In this document: one piece after another, positions 43,914 through 51,870 of the stretch
Position numbering within the stretch: position 1 is the stretch's first letter
Layout: each line of letters starts with the position of its first letter
Assembly (NCBI RefSeq): GCF_027158005.1
Contig: NZ_JAPVLQ010000002.1
Span: 682,001 to 746,000 of the forward strand
DNA length: 64,000 nt
DNA from: Rhodococcus sp. H36-A4
GTDB taxonomy: Bacteria; Actinomycetota; Actinomycetes; Mycobacteriales; Mycobacteriaceae
Reading direction: 5' to 3'
Position numbers and translations under genes: made by a program
Notes under the pieces: generated by a model
The model's input: the letters and a program-made list of their open reading frames with translations, nothing else
Told to the model about the DNA's origin: nothing
Database searches by the model: none

Positions 43914-43955
43914 GTGATGACGTGCATGGGACCCCAGGAGTGTTGTCGAGGCTGA
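43914..43955 (+). CDS. Leaderless cysteine-rich leader peptide (MMTCMGPQECCRG)
   Basis: GTG-ATG-ACG-TGC opens a 13-codon ORF ending with TGT TGT CGA GGC TGA, so two consecutive Cys codons lie three codons before the stop. The -10 at 43900-43906 predicts translation of a leaderless mRNA from the GTG. In mycobacteria leaderless polycysteine ORFs act as cysteine-responsive attenuators of downstream sulfur genes. Here the next genes are cysteine dioxygenase and a rhodanese. A hairpin overlaps the last codons. There is no other role for a coding frame here. Confidence 0.7.
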   Translation: MMTCMGPQECCRG

Positions 43956-43966
43956 TCGCTGCCTCG
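43947..43966 (+). promoter_or_regulatory. Attenuator hairpin overlapping the leader ORF stop
   Basis: CGAGGC (43947-43952, the Arg-Gly codons) pairs perfectly with GCCTCG (43961-43966) across 8 nt containing the TGA. A ribosome stalled on the Cys-Cys codons would cover the 5' arm. A small GGAG/CTCC pairing immediately before the dioxygenase start (about 43986-43996) could mask its ribosome-binding site. Confidence 0.55.
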
Positions 43967-43994
43967 TTCGAACATCGACTCTGGAGTACCTCCC

Positions 43995-44576
43995 GTGCTT
44001 TCCACACCTGTCTTTATTTCTTCACCGGTGCGCTCTGCTTCCCACCGCGCCCGTTCCGCACCTCAGCTATCGCTACCTACTCGGCTCAGACCACATGACC
44101 TACTGCGCATCACCGACCAGGGCGCCTCGGACGTTCTCGACGGCCGATTCGACGACATCCTGCCCGAGAGCGGTCTCTGGCCGACCGAAGAACGCTGGTC
44201 AGCCCGTTTGCACGCCGACGACGACCTGGACGTCTGGCTCATCAGCTGGGTACCGGACAAGTCCACCGAGCTTCATGATCACGCGGGTTCGATCGGCGCT
44301 TTGACCGTCCTCAGTGGCTCCCTCATCGAATCTCGTTGGGCTGGAAATGAACTGAAGAGCCGGCACCTCGATGCCGGGGATCAAGCATCGTTCCCGCTCG
44401 GGTGGGTGCACGACGTCATACATGCACCGGACACCACCGCGCCCGGTCCGACGCTCAGCGTTCACGCTTACTCGCCACCGCTGACAGCAATGTCCTACTA
44501 CGAAGTGACCGAGCACTCCTCGCTCCGGCGAACCCGTACCGAGCTGACCGACGAACCCGAAGGTGCATCGAAATGA
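43995..44576 (+). CDS. Cysteine dioxygenase (cupin)
   Basis: A 193-residue cupin of the bacterial cysteine dioxygenase family. The iron-binding histidines are in 'STELHDHAGSIGALTVLSG' (HxH) and 'GWVHDVIHAP' (downstream His). It oxidises cysteine to cysteine sulfinate. The GTG start at 43995 follows a GGAG. It overlaps the rhodanese gene by four bases, and the two are preceded by the cysteine-rich leader ORF at 43914, which is consistent with induction by cysteine. Confidence 0.88.
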   Translation: MLSTPVFISSPVRSASHRARSAPQLSLPTRLRPHDLLRITDQGASDVLDGRFDDILPESGLWPTEERWSARLHADDDLDVWLISWVPDKSTELHDHAGSIGALTVLSGSLIESRWAGNELKSRHLDAGDQASFPLGWVHDVIHAPDTTAPGPTLSVHAYSPPLTAMSYYEVTEHSSLRRTRTELTDEPEGASK

Positions 44577-44995
44577 CGATCGTCGAAATGTTGGATCAGG
44601 CGCGCAGCCGCATCGAGCGCACCACCGTCTTCGAGCTTCGCGACGCGATTGCGCGTGGTGCCGTCGTCGTCGACATTCGGCCTCAAGCGCAACGTGCCGT
44701 CGAGGGCACGTTGCCCGGCGCGCTTGCCATCGAGCGCAACGTGCTGGAGTGGCGCCTGGATCCGACGAGTGACGCCCGGCTCGCTGTCGCAGTCGATCAC
44801 GATGTCGAGTGGATCGTCATCTGCTCCGAGGGTTACACCTCCAGCCTCGCTGCGGCCTCGTTGCAGGATCTGGGGCTTACGAAGGCCACCGACCTCGTCG
44901 GCGGGTATCAGGCACTGAAGTCGGCCGGGCTGCTCGGCGTGCTGACCAAGGCCAAGCACACCGTCCGTGAAGCAAAGGCCGTCAGTGCGCACTGA
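44573..44995 (+). CDS. Rhodanese-like sulfurtransferase
   Basis: A 140-residue single rhodanese domain: 'AIARGAVVVDIRP' opens the fold, and the active-site loop is ICSEGYTSSLAA with Cys at about residue 83, followed by 'DLVGGYQALKSAG'. ATG 44573 overlaps the cysteine dioxygenase stop. With the dioxygenase it forms a sulfur-disposal pair, handling sulfane sulfur or sulfite arising from cysteine. Confidence 0.9.
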   Translation: MTIVEMLDQARSRIERTTVFELRDAIARGAVVVDIRPQAQRAVEGTLPGALAIERNVLEWRLDPTSDARLAVAVDHDVEWIVICSEGYTSSLAAASLQDLGLTKATDLVGGYQALKSAGLLGVLTKAKHTVREAKAVSAH

Positions 44996-45020
44996 TTCTC
45001 CTGTTGTGGGGTTCGACAGA

Positions 45021-45026
45021 TAAAGT
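45021..45026 (+). promoter_or_regulatory. -10 element (TAAAGT) for leaderless lysS
   Basis: TAAAGT is followed by eight bases and the GTG start of lysS, with no Shine-Dalgarno sequence between; a leaderless or near-leaderless mRNA is inferred. Confidence 0.5.
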
Positions 45027-45034
45027 GTGCGCCT

Positions 45035-46555
45035 GTGACTGATTCAGCTTCCTCCACCGCCGACGACACTCCGGAACAGATTCGGATCCGTCGCGCCAAG
45101 CGGGACCGGTTGCTCGAACAGGGACGTGAGGCGTACCCCGTGTCCGTAGCGCGGACGCACAGGTTGCTCGAGATTCGTGACCGGTACTCCAACCTCGAAG
45201 CGGATGCGAAGACTGGCGTGCTCGTCGGACTTGCCGGTCGCGTAATTTTCGTCCGTAATACCGGCAAGTTATGTTTCGCCACGCTCCAGGAAGGCGACGG
45301 AACTCAACTCCAGGCAATGATCAGCCTCGCGGGTGTCGGTGAGGATGCCCTGGCGGCGTGGAAGTCGGACGTCGATCTCGGTGACTTCGTCTTCGTACAC
45401 GGCGAGGTCATCAGCTCCCGTCGCGGCGAGCTCAGCGTGATGGCCGATTCGTGGGAGATCGCGTCGAAGGCTCTCCGGCCGCTCCCGGTGGCACACAAGG
45501 AACTGAACGAAGAGACGCGTATCCGGCAGCGATACTTGGATCTGATCACGCGCCCGGAAGCGCGCGCGGTCGCCCGCAAGCGCATCGCCGTCGTACGTGA
45601 ACTACGCAACGCACTGGAGCGAAGGGGCTTTCTCGAAGTCGAGACGCCGATGCTGCAGACCTTGCATGGCGGAGCTGCCGCTCGCCCCTTCGTCACCCAT
45701 TCCAATGCACTCGATACGGACCTGTTTCTTCGTATCGCACCCGAACTGTTTCTCAAGCGTTGCGTCGTGGGCGGCATCGAGAAGGTTTTCGAGATCAACC
45801 GCAACTTCCGCAACGAAGGCGCCGACTCCTCGCACTCTCCCGAATTCGCGATGCTCGAAACCTACGAGGCGTACGGAACCTACGACGACTCGGCGAAGAT
45901 GACTCGTGAGCTCATCCAAGAGGTTGCCGAGGCTGCGCTCGGCACTCAGGTGATCCTGCTGCCCGACGGCACGACCTACGACATGAGCGGGGAGTGGACG
46001 ACGCTCGAGATGTACCCGTCCTTGTCGGATGCGCTCGGAATCGTCGTGACGCCCGATACCACGGTCGAGGAACTTTTGGCCCTGGCGGAGAAGATCGGGG
46101 TCGACGTGCCGCTCAAGGACGGCAAGCCGATCTACGGTCACGGCAAGCTCGTCGAAGAGCTGTGGGAAAACCAGATCGGTAACGATTTGTTCGCGCCGAC
46201 CTTCGTTCGTGACTTCCCCGTCGAGACGTCTCCGCTGACTCGTCAGCACCGCAGCAAGCCGGGCGTTACCGAGAAGTGGGATCTCTACATTCGCGGGTTC
46301 GAATTGGCGACGGGCTATTCCGAACTGGTCGACCCGGTCATCCAGCGGGAGCGTTTCGAAGATCAAGCACGTCAGGCCGCGGCCGGCGACGACGAGGCTA
46401 TGGTTCTCGACGAGGACTTCCTGGCCGCGATGGAGCAGGGCATGCCTCCGACCACGGGCACGGGCATGGGAATCGACAGGCTCCTCATGGCGCTGACAGG
46501 ACTAGGTATCCGAGAGACGATTCTGTTTCCGATCGTGAAGCCGTCTCAGGGCTGA
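45035..46555 (+). CDS. lysS: Lysyl-tRNA synthetase (class II)
   Basis: A 506-residue class II synthetase. An N-terminal OB-fold anticodon-binding domain ('[30 protein letters not shown]') is followed by motif 2 '[27 protein letters not shown]' and motif 3 '[25 protein letters not shown]'. Length is normal. It charges tRNA(Lys). Genome context follows mycobacteria (coaX region, then lysS), except that lsr2 does not follow. Confidence 0.97.
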   Translation: MTDSASSTADDTPEQIRIRRAKRDRLLEQGREAYPVSVARTHRLLEIRDRYSNLEADAKTGVLVGLAGRVIFVRNTGKLCFATLQEGDGTQLQAMISLAGVGEDALAAWKSDVDLGDFVFVHGEVISSRRGELSVMADSWEIASKALRPLPVAHKELNEETRIRQRYLDLITRPEARAVARKRIAVVRELRNALERRGFLEVETPMLQTLHGGAAARPFVTHSNALDTDLFLRIAPELFLKRCVVGGIEKVFEINRNFRNEGADSSHSPEFAMLETYEAYGTYDDSAKMTRELIQEVAEAALGTQVILLPDGTTYDMSGEWTTLEMYPSLSDALGIVVTPDTTVEELLALAEKIGVDVPLKDGKPIYGHGKLVEELWENQIGNDLFAPTFVRDFPVETSPLTRQHRSKPGVTEKWDLYIRGFELATGYSELVDPVIQRERFEDQARQAAAGDDEAMVLDEDFLAAMEQGMPPTTGTGMGIDRLLMALTGLGIRETILFPIVKPSQG

Positions 46556-46864
46556 CTTGCCAGCAAAGTTTATTGTTCGCCAACAGCGGACACCCGAGGG
46601 GAAACGAATTGCCCCGACGGCGCGTTATGAACAGTAAGCAGGCACATAGGTCCGTCACTACAGATCAGAGATGATCTATAGAGGGGGTCGAGGGTCGGCA
46701 AGTGAACCTTCGGCCAACTAGAGTAAGGCTGGAGGCGTGGATACCTTTCGGCATCTGCGTGAGACTTACCTTCAAATGCCGGCGAACCCGATTTACCAAA
46801 TACCGTGGTGCTAGAAGACCTGGTGGGCGGAGTGCTACCACCCACCGAGAAGTGAGGGAGAGCG
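46556..46864 (+). promoter_or_regulatory. 309-bp non-coding region before clpC
   Basis: No gene is seen; in mycobacteria this position holds lsr2. The region contains a perfect palindrome AGATCAGAGATGATCT (46662-46677) next to a TATAGA (-10-like), and a GGTGGG/CCCACC hairpin at about 46824-46850 just before the clpC ribosome-binding site (GTGAGGGAG). It is probably the clpC promoter/leader; I could not find a convincing ClgR or CtsR box. Confidence 0.45.
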
Positions 46865-49411
46865 ATGTTCGAGAGGTTCACCGATCGCGCGCGGCGTGTT
46901 GTCGTCCTGGCTCAAGAAGAAGCCCGGATGCTCAACCACAACTACATCGGCACGGAACACATCCTGCTCGGTCTCATCCACGAGGGTGAGGGCGTCGCAG
47001 CGAAGTCTCTGGAGTCGCTGGGTATCTCCCTCGAAGGAGTCCGCAGCCAGGTCGAGGAGATCATCGGTCAGGGCCAGCAGGCTCCGTCCGGTCATATCCC
47101 GTTCACCCCGCGCGCCAAGAAAGTACTCGAGCTCAGTCTGCGTGAAGCACTGCAGCTCGGCCACAACTACATCGGCACCGAGCACATCCTGCTGGGTCTG
47201 ATTCGCGAAGGCGAAGGCGTCGCGGCTCAGGTACTGGTCAAGCTCGGAGCCGACCTCAACCGGGTGCGTCAGCAGGTTATCCAGCTGCTCTCCGGTTACC
47301 AAGGCAAGGAGCCGTCCGAGAGCGGGAGCGGACGCGGCGATGCAGGTACGCCGTCGACGTCGCTGGTTCTCGACCAGTTCGGACGCAACCTGACTCAGGC
47401 TGCACTCGAAGGCAAGCTCGATCCGGTCATCGGTCGCGCGAAAGAAATCGAGCGCGTCATGCAGGTGCTCTCGCGCCGCACAAAAAACAACCCCGTGCTC
47501 ATCGGTGAGCCCGGTGTCGGTAAGACTGCAGTCGTCGAGGGCCTGGCGCAGGCGATCGTCAACGGCGAGGTCCCCGAGACTCTCAAGGACAAGCAGCTCT
47601 ACTCCCTCGACCTCGGGTCGTTGGTTGCCGGTAGCCGGTACCGCGGTGACTTCGAAGAGCGCCTCAAGAAGGTCCTCAAGGAGATCAACACCCGCGGCGA
47701 CATCATCCTGTTCATCGACGAACTGCACACTTTGGTGGGTGCCGGTGCGGCCGAGGGTGCTATCGACGCGGCTTCGATCCTCAAGCCGAAGCTCGCTCGC
47801 GGTGAGCTGCAGACCATCGGTGCCACCACTCTCGACGAGTACCGAAAGTACATCGAGAAGGATGCCGCTCTCGAGCGTCGTTTTCAGCCGGTCCAGGTCG
47901 GCGAGCCGAACGTCGAGCACACCATCGAGATCCTGAAGGGTCTTCGTGATCGGTACGAGGCTCACCACCGCGTTTCGATCACCGACGGCGCACTCGTCGC
48001 AGCTGCCACATTGGCCGATCGCTACATCAACGACCGGTTCCTGCCGGACAAGGCGATCGACCTCATCGATGAGGCCGGCGCACGGATGCGTATTCGTCGG
48101 ATGACCGCGCCACCAGATCTGCGTGAGTTCGACGACAAGATCGCCGACGCACGTCGGGAGAAGGAGTCCGCGATCGACGCGCAGGACTTCGAGAAGGCCG
48201 CGAATCTGCGCGACAAGGAGAAGCAGCTCGTCTCCCAGCGCGCCGAGCGTGAGAAGCAGTGGCGGAGCGGTGACCTCGACGTGGTCGCCGAGGTCGACGA
48301 CAACGAGATCGCCGAGGTCCTCGGAAACTGGACCGGTATCCCCGTGTTCAAGCTCACCGAGGAAGAGACCACTCGTCTGCTCCGCATGGAAGATGAACTG
48401 CACAAGCGGATCATCGGCCAGGTCGAGGCAGTCAAGGCCGTCTCGAAGGCAATCCGTCGTACCCGTGCGGGCCTGAAAGATCCGAAGCGCCCGTCGGGCT
48501 CGTTCATCTTCGCCGGCCCGTCCGGTGTCGGTAAGACCGAGCTGTCGAAGGCACTCGCGAACTTCCTGTTCGGCGAGGACGACGCCCTCATTCAGATCGA
48601 CATGGGCGAGTTCCACGATCGCTTCACCGCTTCGCGGTTGTTCGGTGCTCCTCCCGGTTACGTCGGGTACGAAGAGGGCGGTCAGCTCACCGAGAAGGTC
48701 CGCCGCAAGCCGTTCTCCGTCGTTCTGTTCGACGAGATCGAGAAGGCACACCAGGAGATCTACAACACCCTCCTGCAGGTGCTCGAAGATGGCCGTCTCA
48801 CCGACGGCCAGGGACGCACGGTCGACTTCAAGAACACCGTGTTGATCTTCACCTCGAACCTCGGTACCGCGGACATTTCGAAGGCAGTCGGTCTCGGCTT
48901 CTCCTCGGGTGAAGGCACCGGATCGAACTACGAGCGGATGAAGCTCAAGGTCAACGACGAGCTGAAGAAGCACTTCCGCCCCGAGTTCCTCAACCGTATC
49001 GACGACATCGTCGTGTTCCACCAGCTCACCAAGGACGAGATCGTCCAGATGGTCGACCTCATGCTCAACCGAGTCGAAGGTGCGCTCAAGAACAAGGACA
49101 TGTCGATCGAGGTCACCGAGAAGGCCAAGTCCCTGCTGGCCAAGCGTGGATTCGACCCGGTACTGGGTGCGCGGCCACTGCGTCGCACCATTCAGCGCGA
49201 GATCGAGGACGCGTTGTCGGAGAAGATCCTGTTCGGCGAGGTCGAAGCCGGCCAGATCATCCTCGTCGACGTCGAGAACTGGGACGGCGAAGGCTCGGGC
49301 GAGGACGCCAAGTTCACGTTCCGCGGTGAGAAGAAGCCGATCAGCGTTCCTGACGAACTGCCCGTTGACCTGGCCAAGGCCACCGGCGACAGTGACACGA
49401 CTAGTCAGTAG
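46865..49411 (+). CDS. clpC: ATP-dependent Clp protease ATP-binding subunit ClpC
   Basis: An 848-residue AAA+ unfoldase. Two N-terminal Clp repeats (each with '[15 protein letters not shown]'-like sequence) are followed by AAA-1 with Walker A GEPGVGKT (about 217), a UVR middle motif near 430-465 ('[14 protein letters not shown]'), AAA-2 with Walker A GPSGVGKT (about 555) and the C-terminal D2 domain. It feeds ClpP1P2. The start follows GTGAGGGAGAGCG. It is highly conserved and codon-optimised. Confidence 0.97.
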   Translation: MFERFTDRARRVVVLAQEEARMLNHNYIGTEHILLGLIHEGEGVAAKSLESLGISLEGVRSQVEEIIGQGQQAPSGHIPFTPRAKKVLELSLREALQLGHNYIGTEHILLGLIREGEGVAAQVLVKLGADLNRVRQQVIQLLSGYQGKEPSESGSGRGDAGTPSTSLVLDQFGRNLTQAALEGKLDPVIGRAKEIERVMQVLSRRTKNNPVLIGEPGVGKTAVVEGLAQAIVNGEVPETLKDKQLYSLDLGSLVAGSRYRGDFEERLKKVLKEINTRGDIILFIDELHTLVGAGAAEGAIDAASILKPKLARGELQTIGATTLDEYRKYIEKDAALERRFQPVQVGEPNVEHTIEILKGLRDRYEAHHRVSITDGALVAAATLADRYINDRFLPDKAIDLIDEAGARMRIRRMTAPPDLREFDDKIADARREKESAIDAQDFEKAANLRDKEKQLVSQRAEREKQWRSGDLDVVAEVDDNEIAEVLGNWTGIPVFKLTEEETTRLLRMEDELHKRIIGQVEAVKAVSKAIRRTRAGLKDPKRPSGSFIFAGPSGVGKTELSKALANFLFGEDDALIQIDMGEFHDRFTASRLFGAPPGYVGYEEGGQLTEKVRRKPFSVVLFDEIEKAHQEIYNTLLQVLEDGRLTDGQGRTVDFKNTVLIFTSNLGTADISKAVGLGFSSGEGTGSNYERMKLKVNDELKKHFRPEFLNRIDDIVVFHQLTKDEIVQMVDLMLNRVEGALKNKDMSIEVTEKAKSLLAKRGFDPVLGARPLRRTIQREIEDALSEKILFGEVEAGQIILVDVENWDGEGSGEDAKFTFRGEKKPISVPDELPVDLAKATGDSDTTSQ

Positions 49412-49434
49412 TTTTGGTTCAGTAGTTTCCGCTC

Positions 49435-49471
49435 AGCGGGCCGTGCTCCGAAAGGGGTGCGGCCCGCTTTG
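49435..49471 (+). terminator. Rho-independent terminator of clpC
   Basis: AGCGGGCCG pairs with CGGCCCGCT in a stem extended by TGCTCC/GGGGTG pairing around a GAAA loop, followed by TTTGT. It begins 24 bp after the clpC stop. Confidence 0.85.
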
Positions 49472-49644
49472 TCGTCCGCGGGCTGGGTGGTTCGCCCGCT
49501 CCGTCCGCTCCTGACTCCCCACCGCTTCAATGGTCCACTCATACGATTTGATGGCTTCGATGTCACATTCAAGCGGCGGCGGATCCGACGGATTCGCACT
49601 CAGAAGGTGAGGCGGAGAACGCAACGCTGGGTTCTACTGAGTGC

Positions 49645-51234
49645 GTGACTACTCTCGACAGGCACACAGCACCCGCGCGGGCCGGATTGGTTCTGTTCGT
49701 CCTCATCCTTGTTGCTTCCGTGGCAAACCTGAATTTGGCGGTCGCCAACGTCGCCCTGCCTGAAATCGGTCGAGACTTCGACGCCAGTCAGACGCAGCTC
49801 AATCTGATCGCGGTCGCGTATTCGCTCGGCCTCGCTGGTTCGGTCCTCTATCTCGGTGCTCTCGGGGACCGTTATGGGCGCAAACTGTTGTTGGTTCTAG
49901 GAATGGGACTGTCGATACCAGCCTGTGTCATCGCCGGTTTCGCTCCCAATTTCGAGATCCTGTTCGGTGCGAGGTTGCTCGGTGGTGTGGCCGCGGGCAT
50001 GGCCTACCCGACGACCCTGGCACTGATCACTGCGTTGTGGGCCGGTGCTTCGCGCACGAAAGCAATCGCGCTGTGGTCGGCTCTCGGCGGCGCCATGTCG
50101 GCGCTGGGACCACTGTTGTCCGGGGCGTTGCTGGAGAAGTTCGAATGGGGATCGGTCTTCCTGGTGACGTCGCCGCTGGCGTTACTCGCCCTGGTTCTGG
50201 CAGCTGCCTTCGTGCCTGGGCATGTGAACGAAACAACGGATCCGGTGGACAATCTCGGCGGAATCGTCTCGGTCGTGTTCATCGCGGCGCTGGTGCTCAG
50301 CATTAATTTTGCGCCGGTGGACGGTATGGGAGCCGTCGCCCTCGGTCTGGGTGTGATTGCGCTTGCAGCGGGGGCGGTATTTCTCCTCCGGCAGAGTCGC
50401 ACGTCGTTTCCGCTGTTCGATCTGAAGATCGCACGTCGTAGGATATTTTGGGTCGCGGCTCTGGCCGGGATCATCGTGTTCGGTTCGTTGATGGGTGTCA
50501 TCTTCGTCGGCCAACAGTTTCTGCAGAACGTTCTCGGTTACTCGACGCTTGCCGCCGGCGCGTCGACGCTACCCGCGGCTGCTGCGATGGTGCTGGTGGC
50601 TCCGCAGTCGGCGAAGTTGGTGGAGCGCCGGGGGTCGCGATTCACCTTGCTGCTCGGCTACCTCTTCATCCTTCTCGGATTGGTGATGGCCTGGCTGACA
50701 TGGAAGGAAGACGTCTCCTATGCAGTGGTGGCGATCAGTTACGTGCTGCTCGGCATCGGAGTCGGGCTTGCAGGCACACCGGCCTCGCGTTCGTTGACCG
50801 GCTCGGTGCCGGTCGCTCGCGCCGGCATGGCCTCGGGAACAGCGGATCTCCAGCGCGATCTTGGCGGAGCAATCATGCAATCGACATTGGGTGCGCTGCT
50901 CACCGCTGGGTATGCGGCATCGTTGGCCTCGCAGATTTCGAGTTCGCCGGATGCGAGCAGCATCAGCGCGGAGACCCAGTCGATTCTCACCAAGTCGTTC
51001 TCGTCGGCAACCGATTTGGCGAGCAGCTACCCGCAGTACGCCGATCAGATCATCGGTGCAGCCAAACAAGCTTTTCTCGACGGCGATCAAATGTCTTATG
51101 CCGCGGCGATAATCGTGGTTCTGGTCGGTACTGTACTGGTCTTCTTCGCTTTTCCGGGTCGTGAGGAGGAGAAAAAGCTTCTCGCTCAATATCATTCGAT
51201 CGACGCTGTTCGATCTGCAACGCCGATCGACTAA
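49645..51234 (+). CDS. MFS multidrug exporter, DHA2 type (14 TM)
   Basis: A 529-residue protein with about 14 helices. The N-terminal 'VANLNLAVANVALPEIGRDFDASQTQLNLIAVAYSL' is typical of the EmrB/QacA drug:H+ antiporter-2 family, 'LGALGDRYGRKLLL' is motif A, and 'LGGAMSALGPLLSGALLE' is the antiporter motif C. It is an insertion relative to mycobacteria between clpC and mhuD. The start is GTG 49645. No regulator is adjacent. Confidence 0.88.
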   Translation: MTTLDRHTAPARAGLVLFVLILVASVANLNLAVANVALPEIGRDFDASQTQLNLIAVAYSLGLAGSVLYLGALGDRYGRKLLLVLGMGLSIPACVIAGFAPNFEILFGARLLGGVAAGMAYPTTLALITALWAGASRTKAIALWSALGGAMSALGPLLSGALLEKFEWGSVFLVTSPLALLALVLAAAFVPGHVNETTDPVDNLGGIVSVVFIAALVLSINFAPVDGMGAVALGLGVIALAAGAVFLLRQSRTSFPLFDLKIARRRIFWVAALAGIIVFGSLMGVIFVGQQFLQNVLGYSTLAAGASTLPAAAAMVLVAPQSAKLVERRGSRFTLLLGYLFILLGLVMAWLTWKEDVSYAVVAISYVLLGIGVGLAGTPASRSLTGSVPVARAGMASGTADLQRDLGGAIMQSTLGALLTAGYAASLASQISSSPDASSISAETQSILTKSFSSATDLASSYPQYADQIIGAAKQAFLDGDQMSYAAAIIVVLVGTVLVFFAFPGREEEKKLLAQYHSIDAVRSATPID

Positions 51235-51297
51235 CCCGGTTAGCCTGGGATTCTCCGGGCTCATCCGAGCCTGTATCGAACGAGGAGTCGAAAAGCG

Positions 51298-51735
51298 ATG
51301 CCTACACGCACTTCACGCACGGCCTGGAACGGAACCTTGGAGAAGGGGTCGGGTCAGGTCGAGTTGACCAGTTCGGGTGCTGCGACGTTCGACGTGTCCT
51401 TCCCCAAGCGCGCGGCTGAAAACGCCGATGGCACGACGAGTCCGGAGGAGCTCATCGCTGCAGCGCATTCGGCTTGTTATGCGATGCAACTGTCGGCCGT
51501 GATCGCGGAGGCGGGCGGCACTCCGCAGATCCTCGACGTGACTGCTGAGGTCTCGCTCGGACCGGATACGCCGGGCTTCAAGCTCACCGGGATCAAGCTG
51601 ACCGTCCGAGCCGAAGTCGACGGTCTCGACGCCGACGGTTTCGCGAAGGCTGCGCAGGCCGCGAAGGAAACCTGTCCGGTGAGCAAAGCGCTGACCGGGG
51701 TCGACATCACTTTGGATGCTGCACTCGAATCCTGA
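51298..51735 (+). CDS. OsmC-family peroxiredoxin-like protein
   Basis: A 145-residue OsmC/Ohr-type protein: 'TSPEELIAAAHSACYAMQLSAVIAEAG' holds the first catalytic Cys (near residue 58), and 'AAKETCPVSKALTG' the second (near 126). These proteins reduce organic hydroperoxides with thiol help. Stand-alone gene 63 bp after the MFS exporter. Confidence 0.92.
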   Translation: MPTRTSRTAWNGTLEKGSGQVELTSSGAATFDVSFPKRAAENADGTTSPEELIAAAHSACYAMQLSAVIAEAGGTPQILDVTAEVSLGPDTPGFKLTGIKLTVRAEVDGLDADGFAKAAQAAKETCPVSKALTGVDITLDAALES

Positions 51736-51870
51736 TTTTCATCGGGCTCTGCTCAGAGTGAAATCTGACCAATCCGCTGACGTTCTCGCTCCGAATGTCC
51801 ACTGTTGGACCGTTTCTACTCGGTGTCGGGCACGGCTGTAGTCGGTGGACAAGGGGACGCTCTGAAAAGG

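Noticed and set aside
46835..49021. 728-codon open frame antisense to clpC
   Set aside because: clpC is certain and its codon bias (G/C third positions) keeps the antisense frame open; the product is charged, repetitive and resembles no family.
49412..49644. Small genes between clpC and the MFS exporter
   Set aside because: Short frames on both strands fall in the terminator and A/T-mixed DNA, without ribosome-binding sites or recognisable products.
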